The position numbers were made by a program, and so were the translations under genes. 64,000 nt of DNA, from positions 434,001 through 498,000 of the forward strand of contig JAMXBD010000401.1 of the NCBI GenBank assembly GCA_024138025.1, in the 5' to 3' direction. Every line of letters starts with the position of its first letter. Within the stretch, counting starts at the first letter, position 1. A model generated the notes under the pieces. It did not search any database and was not told the origin of the DNA. It saw only the letters and a program-made list of their open reading frames with translations. Below are positions 35,726 to 47,155 of this stretch, piece after piece. This stretch comes from Combretum micranthum (Eukaryota; Streptophyta; Magnoliopsida; Myrtales; Combretaceae).

Positions 35726-37764
35726 GATATCATTAAGTAATGATTTTTATAAGTTGAAATGAGTTTTAATGGGATTAATATGTAAAACAAAGAGTAGAAA
35801 CATGATAGGAGATTTTGAGTTACTAGTTAACTTGTGAAATTCGTAATTTTGGATTATGGTCATAAGAACACTTATTATCCAAGCTCAAAATGAAAGTTTT
35901 ATGTAATAAATGAAGTCCTTAAGGGATAGGTATAATAAAGTCTTAAATTTTAATGCATTAAAAAAGTTTTTCCCAAAGGAATCATTCAAAAAGTTAAATT
36001 TCTGAAAATTCGGATTTTTGAATAAATCCTATTTGAAAACATGTTTACAAAGTGTAAAATGTAAATTTTTATGTAAAAATGAAGGTCTTAGGTAATAGAT
36101 GTTATGAAGACTCAATTCTAACAAAAATAACTAGAAATTCCTAAGAATTAATCCCAAAACACAAGTTAGTTGTCAAAGTTAGGAAATTAGATTTCTTAAA
36201 AGTAGTTATTCTTGAAGTCTTGCAAAATAAAGAGTTCTAAAATTTTCTTTCAGTAAAAATCATCAAGATCATGCATACATTAAACTCAACACATGTCATT
36301 CATGTTAGGAAATCATTAATATTGCATATATAATTGATTTATCAAGTAGAAACATTTTAAACATTTACAAAACTATTTTTCGGAACTGGAAACCATTACT
36401 GATCAGAACTGATCCTTCTGTTTCATGACCCAAAAATTTTCAAAACTTGAAAATAATATTAGAATTAGATAGATGTTTCGAAGTAGACAGAAATAAATAT
36501 ATAATTTGCGAAATTCTGAGTTAAAATGAGCAAGTTATGGCCGTTTTAAGTCGGGACTTCTGCAAATAGCAAGAATTATGAATTTATTAAGTTTTGATAT
36601 ATAGTTTGGATTAGTTAAGTGATGAAATACTTATTAGGGTATTTTCATCCTTTCATAGGTGATCCCGAAACCGATGAATCTTTACCACCAGACTATTACT
36701 ACTAAAAGACCGGTGATCCATAGCCGAGTGAGTATCACTTCCGATTTCAATTATTGCTTGTAATTGTAATGGTAGTTGCACTAGATACTTGGCAAAGATA
36801 AAATGGATATGCATGATGCAGATGAATGGGAATTATATATGATTTTTTTATATGAGAAATCGAATATAAGAATACCGAAGCCAGGTGATTAACCATTGCT
36901 TGTATAGATGGAATAGGATTAACTGTCTGCGGTTATTGATTGATCACTTGAGAAATGGAATATGAAAAATCGGATTGAAAAAAATAGAACTCATTCATAT
37001 CATAATAGGGATGGAGCATTCGCATTTGAAGGTTTTTCCGTGTCTTAACAGTATAAAGTTGGTTAATCGTGATCTTAAAATGAATTAATGGGTTTGTTAA
37101 TTATGATCTATAAAATGAATTTATAAGTTGGTTGACCGTGAGCCTAAACGGCGTCGTACCATAGGATTTATTAATCTGCTAACCCAAGATAGGGGGCGTA
37201 AGTCCATCCACATATAATTTCCGGCTAGTCATATGTTTGGCGATTTCATGTGTTTGATGCATACCACTTGTGTTATTAATCACTTGATTGATTGATGTGT
37301 TATAATTGTGATATTAGAATTTCTCACCCACTAAGCTAGTGTAGCTTACGTCCCTACAGTTTTTATTTATTATAGCACGAATTCATATGGCTTAGGTCGA
37401 GACAAGCCACAACTTAGGTACAGGAGCTAGGCGTTTTCTCTAGAAGTTGTATTCATATTTGATTAGACTTCTGTAGGAAACCGAGAGACTCTGGATGACT
37501 GTAATAGATCTCTAATTAATATTCTTTTTCGGGGGAATGCCCCTTGGACTTTGTAATTATTTGTATTTGTGTTTTGACTTATATTCTATTGCTAGTGAAT
37601 GTCGAATTAAACTCTTTAACTCCATCGGGTCGAGTATTCTATTGTCGTAAAGGGATGCCTTACATCTATACAAGACTCCCGAAGGACTTGGGTAGTAATT
37701 CGAGAGTCTTATATGGTATGTGGCAGACTGTTACGTCTAGGGTATCCCTATGGGGCATGAGACA
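35726..37764 (+). repeat. LTR-C 3' LTR, right part (copy 2)
   Basis: Second copy of 17925-19976 with few differences. It ends GGGGCATGAGACA. It is preceded by the right TAATA at 35721-35725. Confidence 0.9.
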
Positions 37765-39044
37765 AACATAGTGAAATAGAATTACAAAGTTTAAGTAGAA
37801 TTTCTACGAAATTCTCATTTTAGGTAATTCTTTTGTCTAGGTGATGAAGGATATGAGATTACCCTTCCTGAGGATTGCTACAACTAAGAAGATTGTGAAA
37901 TGGATGAGTGAGTTATTCGTCTTAATTTCGTTACCTTACTTGTGCTTGTAAAGTAGTGGAATTAGTATACTAAGAAAGATAAAAATGGATATGTATGGGG
38001 AATCCGGGAATATGTATATATCTGATTCTATGGTTATGTATGAAATGAGAATTAAAAATATCACAACTTCAAATTGCGTATTTAAGTATTTTGTTTACTT
38101 ACTTATATGATTGCTTATTGTTTGCTAAATTGATTGATCGCCTCCCTAATAAGCCTTAACAAGGTTTGGCTTAAGAAACATAAAATGCTTATGCATAGCA
38201 TCCATCGAGTCACATGTCTTTCGGAAGACTGCTATTCTTATGCGTAGAGTTATATTGGCTGTTACTGTGCTTAGACACGAGCCATGTTCCTTCCTAGAGA
38301 ATCCAAATCGCTCAAGGAATGCGACTCTAGGTTCGAAGTCGAGCCAACCGAATGCTTTGGGTGGAGACTTAGGGACTAGTAGTAGAAGGTCGAGGATCTT
38401 CATCAACAATTTCCTAACCTTTGATACGAAGAGGTAAATTTGTTCTATATATGGTTTCTGGATAACTATATATATTTGTGAAATCTTGTGATTGTTGCAT
38501 TGTATGCATATCATATGTGTTAAAATTTAAATTAACTTGTTTGAAACCATGGTGCGAATGAAAAGGAATACCTCACTAAGCTAGTTGTAAGCTTATACCC
38601 CTATAGATTTTGTTGAAACAGGTATACCCGTGGCTTAAATCGAAGATCATGACATTAAGGAAGTCATGGAAGAATGTTAAACTTTAATGAAGGCAATGGG
38701 AACATAAGATGAAGTTATCTTGTAAGGTTCCTTATGTATAATGTATGATATGTTAGTATTTTGGAAATTTCTAAGAAGTGTATTTATTTTGACTTGAAGA
38801 CAATAGAGGAATATATCCCTAAGAATTGTAATTTACCATGTTTATATTTTATGATAAGTATTCTGTTTGCCTTGTTACTTAATCATTATCAATGCAAATT
38901 GCGCTACTCCGATGTGTTCCCTTGGTTGTGATATATGCCTAGTACATGATATGAAAGCATTTGCGTGATTAAAGTAGTCATTCTTAGGCTTTAGTATTGT
39001 GTACGGTGGACTACCACATTTATGATAGCCCTTGAGGTGCGACA
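37765..39044 (+). repeat. LTR-F, 3' part (copy 2)
   Basis: Second copy of 19977-21254. A 122-codon minus-strand frame at 38146-38514 is a chance ORF: it is broken in copy 1 and has no recognisable motif. Confidence 0.78.
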
Positions 39045-39667
39045 ATTTAAGTTGGTATTAGAGCAACAAGGTTTTGGGAATTAGGAAAAATGATACTAGG
39101 AGGCTAGAGTGATAGGATTTAATCTTAAAAACCAAAAAGATAGATGACCTGGAAGATTTGAATCCTTATTTCTAACAATAGAACTCTACCTTGAAGAATA
39201 TTAGACGAAGATAGGAAATACTTATACAAGAATCAGAGGATATTTAAGGAGATACGATCAACGAAATGGAGGTATCACATAAAAAGACTTACCCTAGAAT
39301 GTTGACCTAAGTTGAGAAAGTTAGAAATGACTTGGAGATAGAACATAGCGAAACGATGTGGAGAAAACATAAAGAAGACAAAGAATTGAGATATAGAATG
39401 AATAAAGTAAGCCTACCTTAGCAAGCCTCGATGCATAGTAACCTTACTCAACTCCTGGTTGAGATCAATTAAAAACGAGATAAGTGTGATACCTCTTTTA
39501 TAGATAAGACCCCTAGGTAAATAATATTAAGTGCCTACACTAACCCTTTAAAACGGATAAAAGCCTATAACGCTTCCCTTTTCTTTAAAAACAAATAACA
39601 TGCGCGTAAAACCTGAATTGAAGAGAATATTTGATTCGACTGCTTCGTTTGATTCTAGGAAGCTACC
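39045..39667 (+). other. Leader of the F element with primer-binding site (copy 2)
   Basis: TGGTATTAGAGC at 39053-39064. The small frame seen in copy 1 starts at 39266 but is ended early by a CAA to TAA change. The leader is followed by LTR-D at 39668. Confidence 0.65.
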
Positions 39668-41361
39668 TGTAAAGACCCAACATGCTCAATTCTCAAATTA
39701 AGCACACCAAGTCCCCAACCACGTATAACTCTTGCGAATTATACGTAAGGTTGTCTTAAAAGAAGGTGTTTATGTTGAACATTGCTATTCCATTTTAGAT
39801 TATGAAATCGTTTAGTTAGATTCTGGCAAAAACTGGATTTAGCAGAGGAAAAATAAACTTTAATAAAAACATTTCTACATAAAAGCATTTCAAACTTTCA
39901 CTATTACAAGTGGAAAAGCTTTCACTTTGATAAATATTTACAAAAGATTATTTACAAAAACATGGGCACTAACATTCCCTTAAAAGAAAATACAAATTTA
40001 TAATTAAATCCAGTCCTCTTACAAAACAAAACAAAAGAAGAAACAAAATACAAGAAATGTCTCGATCCTATCACATTTCACTCATCTCCCAAATCTTCAG
40101 AATCGCCCAAAACCCGGGACAAACATCATCACATCAATCATCATCACCATCACCATCCTCATCAACAACAATAAGAAGAACAACAACATCAACAACCTCC
40201 ACACCATCATCAATTTCATCAACATCATCTTTATCAACAACAAAACCTGTAAAAAGAATAACAACAACAAGAATGAGCCGAAGCCCAGTACACAGCAACA
40301 CAATCACACACGGAGTGACACACGAGCTTAACTAAATGCAAATGCAACAATCACAAGTTATTATCTTTCTTTAAGGTAAACAAATCAACACGGGAGTATT
40401 CAAACTCCGGGCAACAAGGATAGTGGGGGATCCTGAGTAACAACCTTGATCCTCAGAGGGTTGATATAAGCAGTTCGGATACTTATATCTCCTAGATAAT
40501 TTTACAGAAAACATAATCTGAGCAAGGTGCCGCTCCCCGAACCGGTTACCAATTCCATCCCAGGCTCACCCAATCTATGAGGGGGCGCCCCTAGGCACTC
40601 ATGCCACCCTGGGCAGGGATTGGATTTAACGACGTAAAATACAAATCAACACTCACAATTAAGTTTTTCTTAATATATATAGTTTTCATAAATGCCTATC
40701 CTAACACAGAGACAAGCTAGTTACTGCGTACCTTGAATATGAAATCCAAACATAGCTTCGGAAGGAAATTTCATAAGATAATCCAGAAGATAAAATTAGA
40801 TATCCACCACTGTTAAGAAAAGAACTCGTATAAGAAACTAAACTAAACTAATCATCTACTTTATATCAAACTTTTATTAATCCTATTTGATCAGACGCTA
40901 ATGTGGAATCCCACTATGGCTGCGATAAATCGTCCCGCCAAAATATGGATAGTTCTTCTTTGTCTGTCAAAGAATTTCTTTTCTCTTTATTTATAGTGTT
41001 TTATTACAAAAGCATTAACAAAGAATTCATAAAACCAAAAACATTCATTTTCCAAGTAAACACACATTTGAAACAACATATTCACCATATTATTCAAAGA
41101 TCACCCTAACACGTTCATTTAACCCAGTTATTTGTTACTAACCCATTTTAGCTTAACCTTAGCCGAATTGATTAAAAGTTAGTCATTTAAGTGATTTACC
41201 AAGTCAAATTGATTAACCTTAGCCATTTAATTCAAAAGCAAGCCAACCAAGTGGATTAAGCTTAAGAAATCTAGTTCATTTTAGTTTAATTGAGTTCATT
41301 AAGTCAAACTCATTAGAATTAATCATTTAATCTAATTACTAAGCCAAAGTAATTAAACTAA
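39668..41361 (+). repeat. LTR-D, left 1.7 kb (copy 2), truncated
   Basis: Second copy of 21878-23563. Identity stops abruptly after AATTAAACTAA. The next bases belong to an antisense LTR-B piece. The rest of LTR-D is absent from this end. Confidence 0.9.
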
Positions 41362-42538
41362 TATTTGAATTATTTATTCCAAATATTTGTAGCAGATTTT
41401 TCATAATTAAAATTAAATAATTATTTGAAATTATTTTAGTATTTTAATAAATATGTTACCGGTATGATCAAAATACGCGAATATGTGTTACAAATGATAT
41501 TTTTATAACCCGAAAAATTATAAAAAATTATTTTATGAAAATAAAAATATTTTTTAAATATTTTTCAATTATTAAATTAATTTATTTTATTTTTAGTATC
41601 GGGTCTTAAACAGAATCTAATCCCGTAAAAGCCCGAATTAACTAAATTAAAAAAAAAACAAAGTTTTCTATAATATATAAAATATTTATTTAAAAATATA
41701 AAGCTTTATAAGAATAATAAAATTATATAATGAAATAAAAATGAATAGTGGAAAAGACTAATTAATTACCTATAGTAATGAAATACGGATAAAAGGTTAT
41801 AACTGTAACTTTTATAACCCGAAAAATTATATAACTGATATATTTGGAATTCTTATGAAATTACGAGTCTAACGATACTATTGGTATATTTTCGATATCT
41901 CGAGCCTTGTGACACGCTTTTCGAAATCTGTATCCGAACGGTTCGAAATAGGTCAAAAATTTACCAATATGATATTTTTAATCAAACTTGTATTACTACG
42001 AGCTATTCTACATATTTAAACTACACCTCGGCCTCTAGGGTTAGGGGCGCTAGATTGCCGGACTTGAGCTATTGTATTCCGATCAGGGTTTCCGGGTGAT
42101 TTTTCCAGTTTAGATCTTTGCCAAATTGGAAACTGGTATTTTATATTTATACAACGTATTTACTTTGAGAAATTTATTTCACATTTCATTTTTGTAAGTA
42201 TTTAATATCTTTAACTTTTTGGAATTTTGAATTAGGTTTCATTTCCCGAAAGTTAATCGTATTTTACTTTTTAATAATTCGTTTTTGGGATCTATATTAC
42301 CTGATTTCATAAATAGGAGTTACGTATGGAATTTGTCGTATGTAGTGGTTTTGGAATTGAAGTGTGTTGAGTTCTTATTTTGTTTTTGAGGATTCTTATT
42401 TTTCTCAAGATTCGGAAATTTCTAGATTCGCTTGTGTTTTAGAACTAGTTGAAGTTCGGTTTTAATTTGGATTTATTTTTAGGGTTTATTTTTTAAGTTC
42501 ATCTTAGAATCATTTACTGAAATTTTCCGGGGCTTACA
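41362..42538 (-). repeat. Antisense fragment of LTR-B (first 1.18 kb)
   Basis: The complement aligns with 27631-28800 and 51317-52490, the first 1.2 kb of LTR-B. It ends on the right in CCGGGGCTTACA, the complement of the LTR start TGTAAGCCCCGG. On the left it is broken at the junction with LTR-D. It adjoins the RT codons of element E directly. Confidence 0.88.
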
Positions 42539-45114
42539 GATTATCGTGAGCTAAACAAGGTTACAGTCAAGAATCAATAGCCCTTACCAATGATTGATGA
42601 TCTGTTTGATCCGCTCTAAGGAGCGTGTTTGTTTTCATGCGTTGATTTACGCTCAAGGTATCACCAACTAAGAATAAAGTCTGAAGTTGTGCCAAAGATG
42701 GTTTTTCGTACTCGTTATGGACATTATGAATTCTTGGTGATGTCATTTGGATTAACCACTTTTGAATAACATGAGGAACATCTTCGGATAGCATTACAAA
42801 CTTTAAAGGAAAACAAACTATACGCCAAATTATCCAAATGTGACTATTGGTTGGATAAAAAATCATTTCTTTGACATGTTGTGATGGGAGAAGGGACATT
42901 AGTTGACCTAGAAAAAGATTAAGGCTGTTGTGGATTGGAAGCAGCCATAAACAGTAATCGAAGTAAGAAGTTTCTTAGGATTGGCTGGCTATTACTGCAA
43001 GTTTGTAAAAGATTTTTCAGAGATAGCTAAGCCTTTGACTCAATTGATGCAAAAGAGTGAAAAGTTTGTTTGGACGGATAAACAGGAATAGAGTTTCCAG
43101 GAATTGAAACAACTGTTGGTATTGGTACCAATCTTAGTCCTGCCAGATTGGGAGAATCCCTATACTGTACATAGTGACGCTTTAAGGAATGGCCTTGGCT
43201 GTGTACTAATGCAAGAAGGGAAAGTTATTGCCAATGCCTCTCGACAATTGAGACCTCATGAGCAGAACTATCCTACACATTATCTGGAATTGTCCATAGT
43301 CGTCTTTGCCTTAAAACTTTGGAGACATTATCTGTATGGACAAAGTGTGAAGTATACATGGATCACAAAAGTCTTACGTATTTATTCACACAAAAGGAAT
43401 TAAATATGAGGCAAAGAAGATGGTTGGAACTGATAAAGGACTATGATTTGGGAATCAATTATTGTCCAGGGAAAGTAAATGCGGTTATAGATGCCTTAAG
43501 GCGAAAAAATTATGGAGAGGTAGCTACTTTGATCACAAGTCAAAAAAGATCTAATAAGAGATTTTGAGAAACTAAGGATCAAGTTCGTAAGGTAAAGTGT
43601 GTGGAGCTTGAAATATCTAATTTGGTATTAGAACCGACTATGATCGAAACGATCAAAGAAGCCCAAAGGTATGATGAAATAATACGAAAGATTAAAAAGG
43701 AAATTCAAGAAGGAAAATACCTAGACTTTGCAGTAGACGAAGAAGATATGGTCAGGATGAAGGGTAGATTATGTGTGCTCGAATATATGGAGCTAAGAAA
43801 GAAGATCATGAGTGAAGCCCACAACTCTGGCTATACGGTGCATCCTGGAGGTACCAAGATGTATTAGGACTTGAAAAGCCACTACTGGTGGAATGGTATG
43901 AAAAGAGATGTAGCAAAGCATGTAATGAAGTGTCCGGTCTGCCAACAAGTGAAAGTAGAACACCAAAGGCCAGAAGGATTATTAAAGCCTTTACCCATTC
44001 CTGAATGGAAGTGGGATCAGATATCCACGGATTTTGTGTGTGGTTTTCCAAAGACTTCCTTAGGTTGAGACACAGTGTGGGTAATAGTGGATCGGTTAAC
44101 TAAGTCAGCGCACTTTTTACCTATCAGTATGACATATTCAATGGACAAGTTGGCTAAGATTTACATTCGAGAGATTGTACGGCTATACGACATACCAGCA
44201 GAGATCATTTTAGATAGGGACCTAAGATTTGTGTCCAAGTTCTGGACAAGTCTACAAAAGAGTTTGCATACAAAGTTGCACTTTAGTACTGCCTATCACC
44301 TTCAGACAGATGGACAGTCTAAGCCCACATTCTAAACCTTGGAAGAAATTTTAAGAGCTTGTGTTTTGGAATTTAAAGGGAACTGGGATAACCACATGCC
44401 ACTCATCGAGTTTGCCTACAATAATAACTATCACTCAACCATCCAGATGCCAACTTACGAAGCCTTATATGGATGGCGTTGTAGGTCCCCTTTGTTTTGG
44501 GATGATGTGACTTACTATGGAACCAAATTTAATACAAGAGGCGGTCGATAAGGTGAGAATCATTCAGTAGAAAAATGAAAGAAGTCTAGGACAGAAAAAA
44601 AAAGTTCGGCAGATTTGAAAAAAAGGGAACTCGAATTTCAAGTGAGTGACCATGTGTACCTGAAGGTAAATTTGATCAAACGTATAAGGAGAATACATAC
44701 ACAAGGAAAGTTGAGCTTGAGATACATTGGACTCTTCAAAATCTTAGAAAGATTCGAAGATCTAGCAGATCGGCTAGCTTTGTCATCGAACTTATCGGGA
44801 GTCCATAGTGTGTTCTATGTGTCGGTACTAAGGAACTATGTATCTGACTTCGGAAGGATATTGGAGCTGGAACCCACTCAATTAAAAGAAAATCTCACTT
44901 ACGAAGGACATCCGGTGAAAATTCTAGATAAGAAAACCTAAAAGATGTAGAATAAAGAAATCCGGTATGTGAAGGTATTATGGAAAAATCACGCCTTTGA
45001 GGAAGCAACATGGGATGCCGAAGAGGAAATTCGAAAGAAGTACCCCAAGTTGCTTGAGAAACAAGGTACGTAAGTTTTAGTTTTGAGGACAAAACTCTGT
45101 GTAAGGTGGGTAGT
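42539..45114 (+). pseudogene. Element E pol: Tekay-like RT, RNase H, integrase, chromodomain
   Basis: Starts at the RT motif [13 protein letters not shown]. It continues with [17 protein letters not shown] and FGLT, then jumps to HEEHLRIALQTL. The roughly 40 residues that should hold the FIDD active site are missing. After this come RNase H ([32 protein letters not shown]), the linker, integrase zinc part (HNSGYTVHPGG, CPVCQQ), Asp in STDFVCGFP and an altered second catalytic site (ILDRDLRF), a damaged Glu region (DGQSKPTF, in which Glu is Lys), the integrase tail, and a chromodomain start (HPVKILDKKT). Many stops and frameshifts. It cannot encode active enzymes. Confidence 0.9.
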
Positions 45115-47155
45115 TTTAAGCCCCGGCTTTCTATTAAACCAAGCTGGACATCGAGAACTGAATTAGAAACCGAACCCTAAACTAGAATAGCTAGGGTCAG
45201 AAAGAAACCTAGAAACCCTAAGTTCCGTTTCACCGAGAATCAAACTGTAGAACTTTTGAGAGCAAGTTGATCTATATTATAATTCTAAAGAGTATATCGA
45301 AACGCAAAAGACCAGTTTTTGGGGAATTATCTGTTTCGAATTCGACTAGGATCCATTCTAGAAAAGCAAGCCCCGGGACTCAAAATTAGAAAAATATTCC
45401 AGAATACTCCTTAAGACCAAAATTTAATATGGAATTCAAAAATATATTTATTATAATTTTTCGGTTTATAAAAATTATAATTATAGCCTTTTATCGTATT
45501 TTCTTTATTAATCGGTAATTTAATTGTCTAATCTATTATTCATTACTATTCACAAGTACAAGCCCATACCCTACTCACACTTACAAGCCATACCCCTACT
45601 CTTACATCCTTACATTTCACTCATTATCATTTTCTTTTCCCATGCAAATTATCACATCTTATTACACAAAATTGATTTTGAAAAATTACAAAACTCTCTC
45701 TACCTTCCTCTCTCCCTTATGGCCGACGCACCCTCCTCCATTTCCCTCTCGTTTGTCTTATTTTTCTTCTTTTATTTAATCATACAAAACCTTAATCCAA
45801 TTCCCTATATAAACTCCTTTATGCCTTCACTATTTCATTTCTTTTTTTCTTCATTTTCACTTTTGAAAAATTTTGCAAAACACTCTCCCTCTTTTCTCTC
45901 TTGTTGTCGTGACACCCCCTCCACATTACACACTCACACACATTTTTTTTCTTCAACTCCTCTTGCATACAAAGCTTAATAGGTATAGATATTAACTTTA
46001 CCACCACAAAACCATGTAATGGCAAGATCATTCATGTGTGGATTCATAAGTCTCCATAAGCTTCATGTTAAGGATATGAAACCACTGGAACATGATGACC
46101 AAGCCATCACAAGTTGTGGATCTTATGTTTAAAGTTCATATATTTTTTTTGTCATGATCATAATGTATGTTCATATAGTGATGATTCCATGTAAGAATCT
46201 TTCTACTACATTATTATCATAGTAGTATACTTCATTTCATGCATCTAACATGATCATTACACTTAGATCTAGCTTCAAAACATCTATTTTTTTACATGAT
46301 ATTGGAGATCACATGCATTTATTGTGTTTAAGATGAATAAATGGTCATAAAGATTTTTGTCTTATGTAAATGAATGTTTTGTTATTTCTAAAAGTTAGGA
46401 TATTTATGAAGATGAGCCAAAAATCTCAAGAATATATTTGGTTTCATCAAAACAAACTTTTATAAATTCGGATGGAAAAAGAGTTTTATTTGAAACCTAT
46501 TTGAAACTCCAAAACATGATTTTTATGTGAAAAATAAAGAGCTTATGGAATAGGTATCAATAAGAGATGATTTTAATAAGTTAATGGTAGATCTACTAAG
46601 AGAAATTTGTCCAACAAGAAATATTTACGAAATAGAAAATTTGGATCTCGAGATAGTTACATGAAATTCGTAACTAGAAAAAGAAGATATGGAAACACTT
46701 ATTTTTCAAACTAAAAATGGAAGTTTTATTGAGGAAATGAAGTCCCTAGGGGATAAAAATAGTGGAGCCTTAATTTTTAAAGTATCAAATAAGTTTTTCT
46801 TAAAGAAATCACTTAAAAACTATTTTTACAAAATTCGAATCTATGAATACCCAATATTCAAACACTTGTTTACAAAGTGAAAAATGAGGATTTTTGTTGA
46901 AAAATGAAGATCTTAAGGAATAGATATGGTAAAGACTTAAAATTAGCAAGAATAAATAAATTTTATTAAGGAAAATCTCTAAAACAAGTGTGATTTGTTA
47001 AGAATACAAAATTAGACTTGCTAAGTTAGGTATTCATGGCATCTTGAAGAGTAGAAGCTTTCTAAAAATGTTCCCTAATAGAATATCATCAAGAACATAG
47101 ATAGAGGAAGCTCATAACATAACATTCATGATAGTAATTTGTTAATATTGCATGC
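45115..47155 (+). repeat. LTR-E, first 2.0 kb of the 3' LTR of element E
   Basis: Begins TTTAAGCCCCGG (TGT changed to TTT) after a GTAAGGTGGGTAG polypurine-like tract, and resembles LTR-C with clear divergence. It has TATATAAA at 45806-45813 followed by a TC-rich stretch, and three degenerate modules starting near 46463, 46670 and 46835. It breaks off at TATTGCATGC, where element C2 starts. The 151-codon frame at 45524-45979 is CT-rich low-complexity sequence. Confidence 0.8.
45806..45813 (+). promoter_or_regulatory. Putative TATA box of LTR-E
   Basis: TATATAAA, a strong match, followed by TC-rich sequence. It occupies the same place as the TATA-like boxes in LTR-C and LTR-M. Confidence 0.55.

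Noticed and set aside
38146..38514. 122-codon minus-strand frame in LTR-F
   Set aside because: Broken in the other block copy at about 20350-20710, without motif, and inside LTR sequence.
42567..42899. 110-codon minus-strand frame
   Set aside because: Antisense shadow of the reverse transcriptase pseudogene of element E.
45524..45979. 151-codon plus-strand frame in LTR-E
   Set aside because: CT-rich low-complexity sequence around the TATA box; the long run of Ser, Leu and Phe follows from base composition.
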